Part shown: in pieces, positions 44,501-53,963 of the stretch
Layout of the letters: every line of letters starts with the position of its first letter
Numbering within the stretch: position 1 is the stretch's first letter
Origin: Paracoccus aminovorans
GTDB taxonomy: Bacteria > Pseudomonadota > Alphaproteobacteria > Rhodobacterales > Rhodobacteraceae
NCBI RefSeq assembly: GCF_900005615.1
Contig: NZ_LN832559.1
Location: 1,890,837-1,954,836, forward strand
Direction: 5' to 3'
DNA length: 64,000 bases
Position numbers and translations under genes: made by a program
The notes under the pieces: generated by a model
The model's input: only the letters and a program-made list of their open reading frames with translations
The model's database searches: none
What the model was told of the DNA's origin: nothing

Positions 44501-44970
44501 GCGAAATCGCCGGGCTCGGTCACGGTGGGCGATTGCGAAAAGCCCATGCGGGCCAGATAGGCGCGCAAGGCACTCTCGTCCATGCGGTTGCCCACGGTGG
44601 CCGAGAAGCTGGCCCCGCGCAGCGCCGCGCGCGGCGGCACCCGCTGCATCGCGGCCGAAAGCGTGGTCAGCAGGATGAAAGGCCCCTTCAGCGCACCATG
44701 CGCCAAGGCCGTCAGCACCGCCACGCGCGCGGCCATCACCCCGCCGGCGGGCGACACGCGGTCGTAAGGCGTAGTGTCCCAGGCCGGGAATTCCAGCACC
44801 ACGGCTTGCGGAGCGAAAAACCCCAGCGCGGCGCGCATCGCCGCCATGCGGCGGTCGTCGCGGGCGATGTGGATGACGGGCTGGCCGCGCGACAGTTCGC
44901 GCGCGATCAGGGCGGCGTCCATGCCCTCGGGCGCGCCGGAAAGGATCAGGTGTTCGGGATGCGCTGACAT
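41506..44970 (-). CDS. mfd: Transcription-repair coupling factor Mfd
   Basis: This 1154-residue translocase removes stalled RNA polymerase and recruits UvrA. The UvrB-like N-terminal part is followed by the RNA polymerase interaction domain near residue 487 (PGDLVVHVEHGIGRYTGLET), Walker A GDVGFGKTEVAMRAAF near 630, DEEQHFGVGHKERLKEL near 730, and QLYQIRGRVGRSKTRAYCYL. The C-terminal TRCF domain ends with a short basic tail. It starts MSAHPEHLILSGAPEGMDAA. Downstream it converges with clpA; upstream lies a membrane-protein gene. Confidence 0.98.
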   Translation of the reverse strand: MSAHPEHLILSGAPEGMDAALIARELSRGQPVIHIARDDRRMAAMRAALGFFAPQAVVLEFPAWDTTPYDRVSPAGGVMAARVAVLTALAHGALKGPFILLTTLSAAMQRVPPRAALRGASFSATVGNRMDESALRAYLARMGFSQSPTVTEPGDFAVRGGIIDIYPPGDSGPIRLDMFGDVLEGARRFDVESQRSTEKLDHVELAPMSEVILDEAAITRFRQNYRAEYGAASNDPLYEGISAGRKMAGMEHWLPWFHAGLESLFDYLPGAAVVADDHLDQVRDARAHTIAEQFEARREALARKGGTDTVYRPVPPSEMFPDEAEWKRWLAAHRLLRLSVLPQPPGPGVLDAGGRVGRNFAPERQAEKGNLFKALSEHIRKLQATHRVVVASFSEGARERLAGLIADEGVEGAKPIADLRDLPGTPGALGLAVWPLEEGFTSEGAATGPLAVISEQDVLGDRLIRGAKRKRKAENFLRDTTTLTPGDLVVHVEHGIGRYTGLETVMALKVPHDCVAIEYAGGDRLYLPVENIELLSRYGHEEGLLDKLGGGAWQARKARLKERIKLIADKLMRVAAERLLRPAPVLEPEHHEVESFAARFPYTETEDQAAAISDVAEDLAAGRPMDRLVVGDVGFGKTEVAMRAAFIAASQGRQVAVVAPTTLLARQHFRTFAERFRGTAINVRPLSRFVSAKDAAETRKGLAEGTVDIVVGTHAVLAKQVRFKNLGLLIVDEEQHFGVGHKERLKELRSDIHVLTLTATPIPRTLQLSLTGVRDLSIIGTPPVDRLSIRTYVSEFDSVTIREALLREKYRGGQSFFVVPRLSDLPEIEEWLREHVPEVSTIVAHGQLAAGDLDSRMNAFYDRGADVLLATTIVESGLDIPTANTMVVWRADMFGLAQLYQIRGRVGRSKTRAYCYLTTKPRVPLTPQAMRRLKFLGAIDSLGAGFNLASQDLDLRGAGNLLGEEQSGHIKEVGFELYQQMLEETIAKLKSGEIEGTPEDEWAPQLNLGVPVTIPESYVPDLDVRLGLYRRLAELTTKVELEGFAAELIDRFGPLPREVNTLLLVIRIKAMAKRANISKLDAGPKGATIQFHGDKFPNPAGLVEFIHDQRGQAKVSDNKIVVLRDWPGDADRIKGAFAIAKELAAKIREGRAKG

Positions 44971-45011
44971 GGCCCGTCAGGTAAAGCCGGCGCGGGCAGA
45001 GTCAACCCCGG

Positions 45012-45584
45012 CTAGAAGCCATAGGGATGCGCAAGCATCCAGGCCGCGCCGTAGAACGCCGTCACGGCCACCGACAGGACCGAGATCGCCAGCCCGACCC
45101 GGCGGTGGTGGCGCAGAAGCCGCGCCGCCTCGGCCCCGGCCTCGTTCACCGGCTGGCCGATCTCGGCCCGGGCCAGCACCGCGCCCAGCCGGCGCGCCAG
45201 CCGCAGGTCCAGCGCGAAAAGCCCGGCGAAGGGCAGGATCAGCAGCACCAGCGCCTGCGCCATTTCCAGCCCATAGCCGAAACCCAGCACCGCCAGCGTG
45301 CTGACCAGAAAGGCGCCGATGCCCAGCAGCACCGCCCCCTCGCGCGGGCCAAGTTGCCAGCGCGGCAGCGTCAGGGACAGCCAGTCCAGCAGTGTCAGTG
45401 CCGCCGGATCGTCCTCGGCACCCGCCCCGCCCCGGCCGGCGGCTGCGATCACGTCCGAGGGCACGCCCAGGCTGCGGCGGCCGGCCATGGTCCAGGCCAG
45501 CGTCAGGATCACCCAGAACCAGATCGAGCCGAAGGACCGGCTGTCCAGCAGGGCGAGGATGGCCTCGGCTCCGGGCACGCACAT
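45012..45584 (-). CDS. Predicted inner-membrane protein, function unknown
   Basis: This 190-residue protein has four likely membrane helices: FGSIWFWVILTLAWTMAG near residue 18, AVLLGIGAFLVSTLAVLGF near 84, QALVLLILPFAGLFALDL near 110, and VGLAISVLSVAVTAFYGAAW near 162. The loop between helix 1 and 2 is acidic and Ala/Gly-rich. I do not recognise the family. It lies upstream of mfd in the same direction with 41 bases between, so the two may be cotranscribed. Confidence 0.78.
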   Translation of the reverse strand: MCVPGAEAILALLDSRSFGSIWFWVILTLAWTMAGRRSLGVPSDVIAAAGRGGAGAEDDPAALTLLDWLSLTLPRWQLGPREGAVLLGIGAFLVSTLAVLGFGYGLEMAQALVLLILPFAGLFALDLRLARRLGAVLARAEIGQPVNEAGAEAARLLRHHRRVGLAISVLSVAVTAFYGAAWMLAHPYGF

Positions 45585-45683
45585 CTCCCTCGTGCAAACT
45601 GCGCGAGGGGCAAACTAACCGCGCGCAACCGAAAGGGAAACCGGGATTTTTCGGCACCTCGCGTCCCCGGCGGCGCGGTGTTT

Positions 45684-45700
45684 CCGTTTTCCAAATACCC
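45684..45700. repeat. Copy 2 of the 17-base intergenic motif
   Basis: It is an exact copy of the motif at 10988-11004, here between the membrane-protein gene and hemB. Confidence 0.55.
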
Positions 45701-45789
45701 GAAATCCCGACTGCGCCGCCGGCACGGGGGTTGCGCAGCGAACGCCCCGGGTGCAGTTTCCCGCCCGAGCCAGCATGCAAGAGGCCGCC

Positions 45790-46788
45790 ATGTCCCCGAC
45801 CCCGATCGTCGCCCCCTTCCCGATGACCCGCCTGCGCCGCTTGCGCCGCACCCCGGCGCTACGCGCGCTGACGACCGAGGTGAACCTGACCGCCGCCAAC
45901 CTGATCTGGCCGATCTTCGTCACCGAGATCGAGGGCGGCGCCGGCGAGATCGCCTCGATGCCCGGGGTCGAGCGACTGACGCTGGACGGCGCCAAGCGCG
46001 CGGCGGAAACCGCGATGCGGCTGGGCATCCCGGCCGTCTGCATCTTTCCGCATTCCGACCCGGGACTTAAGACGGAAACTTGCGAGCGCGCCTGGGACCC
46101 CGACAATATCGGCAACCGCGCCATCCGCGCCATCAAGCAGGTCGCGCCGGAACTGGCGGTGATGACCGACATCGCGCTGGATCCCTACAACGCCAACGGC
46201 CACGACGGGCTGGTCCGGGACGGCGTGATCCTGAACGACGAAACCATCGAGGCGCTCGGCCGCATGGCGCTGATCCAGGCCGAGGCCGGGGCGGATATTC
46301 TGGGTCCCTCGGACATGATGGACGGGCGCATCGGCGCGCTGCGCGGGCTGCTGGAGGATCACGGCCACAAGGACGTGGCGATCCTGTCCTACGCGGCGAA
46401 ATACGCCAGCGGCTTCTATGGCCCGTTCCGGGACGCGGTCGGCGCCTCGGGGCGGCTGGTCGGCGACAAGAAAACCTATCAGATCAACCCGGCCAACCGC
46501 GACGAGGCGATGCGCTGCGTCGCCCGCGACCTGGCCGAGGGCGCCGACATGGTCATGGTCAAGCCCGGCATGCCCTATCTGGACATCTGCCGCATGGTCC
46601 GCGACCAGTTCGCGGCGCCGACCTTTGCCTATCAGGTCAGCGGCGAATACGCGATGCTGGAGGGCGCGATCCGCAACGGCTGGCTGTCGCGCGACGTGGT
46701 CATCGAAAGCCTGCTGGCCTTCCGCCGCGCCGGCTGCGACGGCATCCTGACCTATTACGCGCCGCAGGTGGCCGAAAGGCTGGCCTAG
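45790..46788 (+). CDS. hemB: Delta-aminolevulinic acid dehydratase (porphobilinogen synthase)
   Basis: The 332-residue enzyme joins two ALA molecules to porphobilinogen in heme and vitamin B12 synthesis. The active-site lysines are in ILSYAAKYASGFYGPFRDA and MVMVKPGMPYLD. The metal site reads DIALDPYNANGHDGL rather than the Cys-rich zinc version, so this is likely a magnesium-type enzyme, as in Rhodobacter. AAGAGG before the ATG at 45790 sets the start; the frame is open upstream. Confidence 0.97.
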   Translation: MSPTPIVAPFPMTRLRRLRRTPALRALTTEVNLTAANLIWPIFVTEIEGGAGEIASMPGVERLTLDGAKRAAETAMRLGIPAVCIFPHSDPGLKTETCERAWDPDNIGNRAIRAIKQVAPELAVMTDIALDPYNANGHDGLVRDGVILNDETIEALGRMALIQAEAGADILGPSDMMDGRIGALRGLLEDHGHKDVAILSYAAKYASGFYGPFRDAVGASGRLVGDKKTYQINPANRDEAMRCVARDLAEGADMVMVKPGMPYLDICRMVRDQFAAPTFAYQVSGEYAMLEGAIRNGWLSRDVVIESLLAFRRAGCDGILTYYAPQVAERLA

Positions 46789-46858
46789 GGGGCGAAAGCC
46801 GCTTATCATCCCGGCCTCAAAGGGCGGGACAGCCGCCGGTCAAGGGACGAGGCAAAGA

Positions 46859-47431
46859 ATGATCGATTTCAATATGGTTAGCAGGCGCCTTGTGCTTCTG
46901 GGCGGGGCGGCGCTGGCTTTGGCCGGCTGCTCTAACGCGGTCGGGCAGGATGCGCCTTCGCGGCTGGACGCGCGGGTGGACGCGACGCGCAACTTCCTGC
47001 TGCAGACCTATCCCGCCACCGCGCCGATGGTGCAGAACGCCAAGGGCGTGCTCTACATGCCGCTGATGACCGAGGCCGGTTTCGGCGTCGGCGGCGCCTA
47101 TGGCCAGGGTGCGCTGCGCATCAACAACGTGACGGTGGATTATTATTCCGCCACCCAGGCCAGCGTCGGCTTCCAGATCGGCGCCCAGCAATATGCCCAT
47201 GTGCTGATCTTCCAGACCGACGCGGCGCTGGCCGATTTCCGCAAGGCCTCCGGCTGGGTGGCCGAGGCGGGGGCCTATTACGCCCTGCCCGCCGGCGGCG
47301 TCTCGATGGGGACCGACACCATCACCTCCCAGCAGCCGGTCGTGGCCATGGTCTTCGGCCAGTCCGGGCTGATGGCGGGCGCCTCGATCGCCGGGACGAA
47401 ATACACCCGGATCATCCCCTCGACCTTCTGA
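46859..47431 (+). CDS. SYLF/YSC84-like lipoprotein
   Basis: The 190-residue product has an N-terminal signal with lipobox LAGC (LVLLGGAALALAGCSNAVG) and then the SYLF (YSC84-like) domain: GVLYMPLMTEAGFGVGGAYG, VDYYSATQASVGFQIGAQQY and YALPAGGVSMGTDTI. SYLF domains bind phosphoinositides in eukaryotes; the bacterial role is not known. GGACGAGG precedes the ATG. It follows hemB by 70 bases and ends facing a terminator. Confidence 0.85.
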   Translation: MIDFNMVSRRLVLLGGAALALAGCSNAVGQDAPSRLDARVDATRNFLLQTYPATAPMVQNAKGVLYMPLMTEAGFGVGGAYGQGALRINNVTVDYYSATQASVGFQIGAQQYAHVLIFQTDAALADFRKASGWVAEAGAYYALPAGGVSMGTDTITSQQPVVAMVFGQSGLMAGASIAGTKYTRIIPSTF

Positions 47432-47450
47432 GCCACCTTCGAGGCCCATG

Positions 47451-47474
47451 AAAAAGCCGGGCGCCCTGCCCGGC
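47451..47474 (-). terminator. Terminator between the SYLF and transglycosylase genes
   Basis: GCCGGGC-GCCCT-GCCCGGC forms a 7-bp stem followed on the minus strand by TTTTT. It ends the transglycosylase transcript. Confidence 0.82.
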
Positions 47475-47503
47475 CCTTTGCCTCATGCCGCCTGCGACGG
47501 CGA

Positions 47504-48151
47504 TCAACTGCCGTGGATGACACGGACGTAGTTCCTGGTCTCGCGATAGGGCGGCACGCCGCCGTATTTCGCCACCGCCGCAGGACCGGCGTTATAGGCC
47601 GCCAGCGCCAGCCGCCAGCTGCCGAAGGTGTTGTACATCATGCGCAGGTAGCGCGCCCCGCCTTCCAGATTCTGGATCGGATCGCCCGGATCGACGCCCA
47701 GCTTGGCCGCCGTCCCGGGCATCAGCTGCGCCAGCCCGCGAGCCCCCTTGTGCGAGCGCGCCGAGGGATTCCAGCCCGATTCCTGCTGCACGAGGCGCAG
47801 GAAAAGGTCCTCGGGCACGCCATGCTTGCGCGCCATGGCCTTGGCATGGGGCAGATACTGGCTGCGGCGGTTGCCGCGATAAGCGGGAATCGCGGTGGGG
47901 ATGTCCAGCTCGACCACGCTTTTCGTCGAGGTGCCGCCGGGACGCAGCCGCGCCGATTGCTGGTATTGGCCCGACAGGCGCGAATCCATCAGCCGGGTCT
48001 GCCGCTCGAACTGGGCAAGCCGCGACTTGCCGCTTTTCACCTGCAGCCGCAGCCCGTCGGCCGAGGCAGGCGCCGCCAGCCCGGCCGAAATCGTCAGCGC
48101 CAGAACCGCCCGGCCCAGCCCGCGCAACATCGCCCGTTCGCGTGAAAGCAT
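47504..48151 (-). CDS. Periplasmic lytic transglycosylase (SLT domain)
   Basis: This 215-residue murein hydrolase has a signal peptide ending near LAAPASADG and a C-terminal SLT domain: [20 protein letters not shown] with catalytic Glu, [20 protein letters not shown] and [20 protein letters not shown]. Such enzymes cut the glycan strands for growth or to place cell-envelope machines. The start at 48151 (MLSRERAML) has GAGGGA seven bases upstream. It is divergent from ssb. Confidence 0.92.
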   Translation of the reverse strand: MLSRERAMLRGLGRAVLALTISAGLAAPASADGLRLQVKSGKSRLAQFERQTRLMDSRLSGQYQQSARLRPGGTSTKSVVELDIPTAIPAYRGNRRSQYLPHAKAMARKHGVPEDLFLRLVQQESGWNPSARSHKGARGLAQLMPGTAAKLGVDPGDPIQNLEGGARYLRMMYNTFGSWRLALAAYNAGPAAVAKYGGVPPYRETRNYVRVIHGS

Positions 48152-48361
48152 CTCTGGTCCCTCATGCATGCCGTGTTCTTTTTTGCAGGCACTATACCGC
48201 AAAGGCCGGCGGGCACCGCAACAGGATTTTAACCTTTTCACCATCGGCGGATTTCCGCCGAAGACGGCGGGCAGCGGCCGGCCTTGCATTCCGCTTGCCC
48301 CGCCGGGCCGTGACACGCTAAACCCGCGCGCAGCACGAATGCAACGAAAGGGGCCGGCAGC

Positions 48362-48874
48362 ATGGCAGGCAGCGTGAACAAGGTCATCCTGGTCGGCAAT
48401 CTGGGCCAAGACCCGGAGGTCCGCACCTTCCCCAGCGGCGGCAAGGTCGCCAACCTGCGCATCGCCACGTCCGAGACGTGGAAGGACCGCAACACCGGCG
48501 AGCGCAAGGAACGGACCGAGTGGCACACCGTCGCCATCTATTCCGAGCCGCTGGTCCGCGTCGCCGAGCAATTCCTGCGCAAGGGCTCCAAGGTCTATGT
48601 CGAGGGCCAGCTGGAAACCCGCAAATGGCAGGACCAGAGCGGCAACGACCGTTATGCGACCGAGGTCGCCCTGCGTCCCTTCCGCAGCGAATTGCACATG
48701 CTCGACGGCCGCGGCGGCGGGGGCGGCGGGCGCAGCGATGACAGCTATGGCGGCGGCGGTTACGGCGGCGGCTCGTCGGGCGGCGGCTATGGCGGCGGCT
48801 CCGGCGGAAACGCGGGCGGCGGCGGGCAATCCTCGCAGGGCCGGCCCGATTTCGACGACGACATCCCCTTCTGA
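48362..48874 (+). CDS. ssb: Single-stranded DNA-binding protein
   Basis: This 170-residue protein has an N-terminal OB fold ([40 protein letters not shown]) and a long Gly/Ser-rich linker from about residue 117, ending in the acidic tail FDDDIPF that recruits partner proteins. AAAGGGGCC precedes the ATG. No LexA-type repeat pair is visible in front of it, and no uvrA is adjacent. Confidence 0.97.
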   Translation: MAGSVNKVILVGNLGQDPEVRTFPSGGKVANLRIATSETWKDRNTGERKERTEWHTVAIYSEPLVRVAEQFLRKGSKVYVEGQLETRKWQDQSGNDRYATEVALRPFRSELHMLDGRGGGGGGRSDDSYGGGGYGGGSSGGGYGGGSGGNAGGGGQSSQGRPDFDDDIPF

Positions 48875-48949
48875 TCCGATCCCGATCCCGGCCCGCAAGG
48901 CCGGGATATTCCGTTCCCCCTGCGCGCCTGGCGCGATTGCGCCGCTTCG

Positions 48950-48987
48950 ATCTGGATTCATCTATTCGCGCAATCTGGCTCTATCGC
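48950..48987 (+). promoter_or_regulatory. Direct repeats upstream of tpa, possible TauR-type operator
   Basis: ATCTGGATTCAT (48950) and ATCTGGCTCTAT (48973) are 23 bases apart, about two helical turns, and lie 60-95 bases before tpa. MocR-type regulators such as Rhodobacter TauR are known to bind direct repeats at aminotransferase promoters. The regulator gene next door is a pseudogene. Confidence 0.42.
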
Positions 48988-49044
48988 TCCGCTCCGTTCG
49001 GGCGCAGTCAGGGGGATAAAGTCCTATCTGCAGGAGTCCCGGCC

Positions 49045-50424
49045 ATGACGCTCGATCTGAACCCCAACGACATGTCGCAGGTGGTCGCCGCCGACCGCAA
49101 CCATGTCTGGCACCACCTCAGCCAGCACAAGCAATACGAAAGCATCGACCCGCGCGTCTTCGTCGAGGGCAAGGGAATGCGGCTTTGGGACGCCACCGGG
49201 CGCGAGTTCCTAGACGCGGTCTCGGGCGGGGTCTGGACGGTGAACGTGGGCTATGGCCGCGAAAGCATCGCCGATGCGATCCGCGACCAGTTGGTCAAGC
49301 TGAACTATTACGCCGGTGCGGCCGGCACCGTGCCGGGCGCGATCTTCGCCCAGAAGCTGATCGAGAAGATGCCGGGCATGAGCCGGGTCTATTACTCGAA
49401 CTCGGGCTCCGAGGCGAACGAGAAGGTCTACAAGATGGTGCGCCAGATCGCGGCCCGCCATCACGGCGGCAAGAAGTGGAAGATCCTGTATCGCGACCGC
49501 GACTATCACGGCACCACCATCGCCACGCTGGCGACCTCGGGCCAGGACCAGCGCGCCATCGCCTACGGCCCCTTCCCCGACGGTTTCGTGCGGGTGCCAC
49601 ATTGTCTGGAATACCGCAAGCAGTGGGACGTCGAGAATTACGGCGAGCGCGCCGCCGACGCCATCGAGGAGGTGATCCTGCGCGAGGGCCCCGACACCGT
49701 CGGCTGCCTGGTGCTGGAGCCGGTGACCGCCGGCGGCGGCGTCATCACCCCGCCCGAGGGCTATTGGCAGCGCGTGCAGGAGATCTGCCGCAAATACGAC
49801 ATCCTCTTGCATATCGACGAGGTGGTCTGCGGGCTCGGCCGCACCGGCGCCTGGTTCGGCTATCAGCATTACGGCGTCGAGCCGGATTTCGTCACCATGG
49901 CCAAGGGCGTCGCCTCGGGCTATGCGGCGATTTCCTGCACCGTAACCACCGAGCGCGTCTTCGAGATGTTCAAGGACGCGCCCGAGGACGGCATGAGCTT
50001 CTTCCGCGACATCTCGACCTTCGGCGGCTGCACCTCGGGGCCGGTGGCGGCGATCGAGAACATGCGCATCATCGAGGACGAGAAGCTTCTGGAAAACACC
50101 GTTGCCATGGGCAACCGGATGCTGGACAACCTGACCACGCTGATGGACAAGCATGCCGTCATCGGCGACGTGCGCGGCAAGGGGCTGTTCTGCGGCGCCG
50201 AGCTGGTCTCGGACCGCGCCGGCAAGGAGCCGATGGACGAGAAGAAGGTGCAGGCCGTGGTCGCCGAATGCCTGGCGCAGGGCGTCATCATCGGCGCCAC
50301 CAACCGCTCGCTGCCCGGTTTCAACAACACGCTCTGCCTGTCGCCGGCGCTGATCGCCACCGCGGACGACATCGACGGCATCACCGACAGCATCGACCGG
50401 GCGCTGACCAAGGTCTTCGGCTGA
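49045..50424 (+). CDS. tpa: Taurine-pyruvate aminotransferase
   Basis: This 459-residue class III PLP aminotransferase matches Tpa, which turns taurine and pyruvate into sulfoacetaldehyde and alanine, allowing taurine use as carbon, nitrogen and sulfur source. The PLP lysine is in FVTMAKGVASGYAAISCTV near residue 286. GGVITPPEGYWQRVQEIC, LLHIDEVVCGLGRTGAWFGY and YYSNSGSEANEKVYKMVRQI are class III signatures. Substrate is assigned by family similarity, and a beta-alanine or other omega-aminotransferase cannot be excluded. AGGAG lies before the ATG. Neither xsc nor a tauABC transporter is in the window. Confidence 0.87.
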   Translation: MTLDLNPNDMSQVVAADRNHVWHHLSQHKQYESIDPRVFVEGKGMRLWDATGREFLDAVSGGVWTVNVGYGRESIADAIRDQLVKLNYYAGAAGTVPGAIFAQKLIEKMPGMSRVYYSNSGSEANEKVYKMVRQIAARHHGGKKWKILYRDRDYHGTTIATLATSGQDQRAIAYGPFPDGFVRVPHCLEYRKQWDVENYGERAADAIEEVILREGPDTVGCLVLEPVTAGGGVITPPEGYWQRVQEICRKYDILLHIDEVVCGLGRTGAWFGYQHYGVEPDFVTMAKGVASGYAAISCTVTTERVFEMFKDAPEDGMSFFRDISTFGGCTSGPVAAIENMRIIEDEKLLENTVAMGNRMLDNLTTLMDKHAVIGDVRGKGLFCGAELVSDRAGKEPMDEKKVQAVVAECLAQGVIIGATNRSLPGFNNTLCLSPALIATADDIDGITDSIDRALTKVFG

Positions 50425-50477
50425 GCCCTTGATCCGCGGCGGCATCGCGGGCTGCCTCGGCCCGCCATCGCCGCGGA

Positions 50478-51870
50478 TCACCATATCGATCCCCCACGCC
50501 TTCTCCCTGGACCATACCGCCGCAGGTGCAGCTGCGACGTCAGATCATCGACGCGGTGACGGTTGCCGCCTTCGTCCGGCGGAAACTGCCCTCGACCCGC
50601 ACACCGGCCCGGCACCTGAACGTGGCGCACGGTGACGGTGACGCCGGCCTTTGCGGAACGGGTATCGACCGACGATCTCGCTAACCGCGACCGCGCCGAA
50701 GATTTCATCTCGGACGCCATCGAGCGGCATCTGGAACCCGAGCCGTCCCCGGTCAGGTCGCGATTCGACCGCGACCGCCGGCTCGAGGGGCGTTTCGGAC
50801 ACGCCCGGCACCAGGACCGCGCGCCTGGCGCCGCTTCGCCTATCCCTTCGTCTATGGCCAAGGCCAACCGGGCGCTGGCGGATCACGCCGCCTGGCGCGA
50901 CTGAGGCATGCGCGCACTGGGCCGACACGAATTTCGATGTCGCCACCGGCAATTTCCGCGACACCGACGACCCGGCGGTGGTCGAACACATTGCCATATC
51001 CTGCCCCGGCGCGGCATAAATGCCGGACACGCCGAGACCCTGCTGACCATGGGGACGCAGAACGCGCTGCGGCTGGTGGCGCAAGAGCTACGGGCCCCTA
51101 ACGCCGCCCGTGCTGTCGATGCCCCTATCTCGGCCGGGGTGAGATCCTGCTGGCCAGAGATGCCCGCATCCTGCCGGTGCCGGTCGATGCCAGCGGCCTG
51201 CCGCCCGATGCCGCCTCGCCCGGCGTGGCTGCGGTCTTTACCAGCGCCAGCCACCAATGTCCCGCATGCCGCTGGCCCGCCGCAAGGAACTGCTGGCGCG
51301 GGCCGGGGCACAAGGCTTTGCGGTGGTCGAGGGCGATTACGAATTTTCGCCCGCGCCTTCGCCCGCGCTCAAGGCCATCGATCGGGTCGGGCGGTAATCT
51401 ATATCGGCTCCTTCTCGAAATCAGTGTTTCCGGGGGCGCTGCTTGGCTAATCTGGCGGCCGACCTGCATTTTATCACCGAGGCACGCGCAGCATGGTGCT
51501 GCGCCACCCGCCCGGCGATATGCAACGGACGCTCGCGCATTTCCTGTCGCTGGGTCACTACGATACGCAGGGCAACCGCATGCGCCGTGCCTTTGCCCGC
51601 CTGCGCGAGGCGATGTTCGCGGCCATCGCGCATCGCGGGCTGTGGCTGGTCTCTCCACGCGGGCGGCTCCAGCTTCTGGCTGGCGACGCCCGAAGGCAGC
51701 GGATCGTAGGCGCTGGCGAAAATCCTGAAAACCCGCGACTTGCTGATCCAGCCGGGCACACTCTTCTCTGGCCATCCAATCCAGGACGAGCGGTTCGTCC
51801 GGCTGGCCTTTTCCTCGATCTCGGCCGAGCGTATCCCAAGGACCGGCGCCGCATCGCCGCCGCCGTAGCC
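50478..51870 (+). pseudogene. MocR/TauR-type GntR regulator with aminotransferase domain, degraded
   Basis: Many frames carry recognisable pieces in the right order: ISIPHAFSLD and VQLRRQIIDAV at the N-terminus (the DNA-binding part), FAYPFVYGQGQPG, TSASHQCP in the middle, then MPLARRKELLARAGAQGFAV, EGDYEFSPAPSPALKAIDRV, IYIGSFSKSVFPGALLG with the PLP lysine, and LLIQPGTLFSGHPIQDERFV near the end. Frame changes and stops occur throughout. The order matches MocR-type regulators such as TauR, which normally stand beside tpa. It is clearly not functional. Confidence 0.8.
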
Positions 51871-52183
51871 GAATCCGACGGCCGCTGGTGCTGCGGCCGC
51901 GACCCATGGTCACAGCCGGCCGCGCGGCCGCCCTGCGTGAGCGGATCGTAACATTCTGAAACGAATTTCTTTCCAGATGCCGCAGGACAACCCCTGCACA
52001 TCCGCGCCGCGAGGACGGCCGTTGGTGCGGCATCGCCGCCAAATCCCGGCAAAATTTGGCAAAACCTGCGCCCTTGCGCCTTGCGGGGGCGGAATGATAG
52101 ACCGGGAAAAAGTTCGACGAAGGGCGCCGCCCGCCGTGAGCGGCGACCATGACACAACCGCCGGCCAAGGGGACGAAACAGGG
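51871..52183. other. Intergenic region upstream of fabA
   Basis: No gene is visible. The left half is the decayed tail of the regulator pseudogene; the right half must hold the fabA promoter. I cannot mark a convincing promoter or operator. Confidence 0.45.
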
Positions 52184-52693
52184 ATGACGATGACGAAGAC
52201 CAGCTTTGACAAGAACGATCTGCTGGCCTGCGCCCGTGGCGAGTTGTTCGGCCCCGGCAATGCCCAATTGCCCGAGCCGCCCATGCTGATGATGGACCGC
52301 ATCACCGACATCTCGGCCGACGGCGGATCGCATGGCAAGGGCCATGTCACCGCCGAATTCGACATCACCCCCGACCTCTGGTTCTTCGCCTGCCACTTCC
52401 CCGGCAACCCGATCATGCCCGGCTGCCTCGGCCTCGACGGGCTGTGGCAGCTGACCGGCTTCAACCTGGGCTGGCGGGGCTGGCAGGGGCGCGGCTACGC
52501 GCTCGGCGTGGGCGAGGTCAAGCTGACCGGCATGGTCCGCCCCGACCGCAAGCTGCTGCGCTATCACGTCGATTTCACCAAGGCGGTCCAGACCCGCCGG
52601 CTGACCATGGGCGTCGCCGACGGCCGGGTCGAGGCCGACGGCGAAACCATCTACGAGGTCAAGGACATGAAGGTGGCCCTGTCGGCCGCCTGA
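52184..52693 (+). CDS. fabA: 3-hydroxydecanoyl-ACP dehydratase/isomerase FabA
   Basis: This 169-residue enzyme introduces the double bond at C10 in unsaturated fatty acid synthesis. The catalytic histidine is in [20 protein letters not shown] and the aspartate in the same stretch; [20 protein letters not shown] starts the hotdog fold. The ATG at 52184 ([10 protein letters not shown]) fits the family length; the frame is open upstream. It begins the fabA-fabB-fabI set. Confidence 0.97.
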   Translation: MTMTKTSFDKNDLLACARGELFGPGNAQLPEPPMLMMDRITDISADGGSHGKGHVTAEFDITPDLWFFACHFPGNPIMPGCLGLDGLWQLTGFNLGWRGWQGRGYALGVGEVKLTGMVRPDRKLLRYHVDFTKAVQTRRLTMGVADGRVEADGETIYEVKDMKVALSAA

Positions 52694-52714
52694 CCCATGA
52701 ACAAGGAGCACGCC

Positions 52715-53944
52715 ATGCGCCGTGTCGTCATCACCGGGCTGGGCATCGTCTCTCCCATCGGCAACAATGCCGCCGAAGTCACCGACAGCCTGCGCGCGGG
52801 CCGCTCGGGGATCGTCTTCGCCCCCGAATACGCCGAATACGGGTTCCGCAGCCAGGTCCACGGCATGCCGCAGATCGTGCTCGAGGACCATGTCGACAAG
52901 CGCAACCTGCGCTTCATGGGACCCGGCGCGGCCTATAACTTCATCGCCATGGAACAGGCCATCGCCGATGCCGGCCTTGCCGCCGAGGATGTCTCGAACG
53001 AGCGCACCGGCCTGGTCATGGGCTCGGGCGGTCCCTCGACCTCGAACCTGTTCGACGCGCATCGCATCGTCATCGAGAAGGGGGCACCCAAGCGCATGGG
53101 CCCGTTCATGGTCACGCGCTGCATGTCCTCGACCAATTCGGCCTGCCTGGCCACGCCCTTCAAGATCAAGGGCGTGAACTATTCCATCACCTCGGCCTGC
53201 TCGACCTCGGCTCATTGCGTCGGCAACGGCACCGAGATGATCCAGATGGGCAAGCAGGACATCGTCTTCGCCGGCGGCGGCGAGGAACTGGACTGGACGC
53301 TCAGCTGCCTCTTCGACGCCATGGGCGCGATGTCGTCGAAATACAACGACACGCCGCAGACCGCCTCGCGCCCCTTCGACGCCACCCGCGACGGCTTCGT
53401 CATCGCCGGCGGTGCCGGGGTCGTGGTGCTGGAGGAGCTGGGCCACGCGCTGGCCCGCGGGGCCAAGATCTATGCCGAGGTCACCGGTTACGGCGCGACC
53501 AGCGACGGCTATGACATGGTCGCCCCTTCCGGCGAGGGCGGCGAACGCGCGATGCGGCTGGCGCTGTCCACCCTGCCCGAGGATCGCCGCGTCAGCTATG
53601 TGAACGCTCATGGCACCTCGACCCCGGTCGGCGACGTGGGCGAGATCAAGGCGCTGCGCCGGGTCTTCGGCGAGGGCGCGGTGCCGCCGGTGTCCTCGAC
53701 CAAGTCGCTGACCGGCCATTCGCTGGGCGCGACCGGCGTGCATGAGGCGATCTATTCGCTCTTGATGATGCAGAACGGCTTCATCGCCGCCTCGGCCAAC
53801 ATCACCGAGCTGGACCCCGAGATCCGGCCCGAGGAAGTGGCCCGGACGCGCGTTGACGATGTGGATTTCGATACGGTCCTTTCCAACAGTTTCGGCTTCG
53901 GCGGCACCAATGCGACCCTGGTCCTGTCGAAATACCGCGAATAA
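52715..53944 (+). CDS. fabB: Beta-ketoacyl-ACP synthase I FabB
   Basis: This 409-residue condensing enzyme is needed to extend unsaturated chains. The active-site cysteine is in [15 protein letters not shown] (about residue 163) and the histidines in [11 protein letters not shown] and [15 protein letters not shown]. Starting at 52715 ([18 protein letters not shown]) places AAGGAG exactly; the ATG at 52697 has no ribosome binding site. It lies 21 bases after fabA, so they are cotranscribed. Confidence 0.97.
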   Translation: MRRVVITGLGIVSPIGNNAAEVTDSLRAGRSGIVFAPEYAEYGFRSQVHGMPQIVLEDHVDKRNLRFMGPGAAYNFIAMEQAIADAGLAAEDVSNERTGLVMGSGGPSTSNLFDAHRIVIEKGAPKRMGPFMVTRCMSSTNSACLATPFKIKGVNYSITSACSTSAHCVGNGTEMIQMGKQDIVFAGGGEELDWTLSCLFDAMGAMSSKYNDTPQTASRPFDATRDGFVIAGGAGVVVLEELGHALARGAKIYAEVTGYGATSDGYDMVAPSGEGGERAMRLALSTLPEDRRVSYVNAHGTSTPVGDVGEIKALRRVFGEGAVPPVSSTKSLTGHSLGATGVHEAIYSLLMMQNGFIAASANITELDPEIRPEEVARTRVDDVDFDTVLSNSFGFGGTNATLVLSKYRE

Positions 53945-53963
53945 GCCAAGAAAAGGTTAAGCC

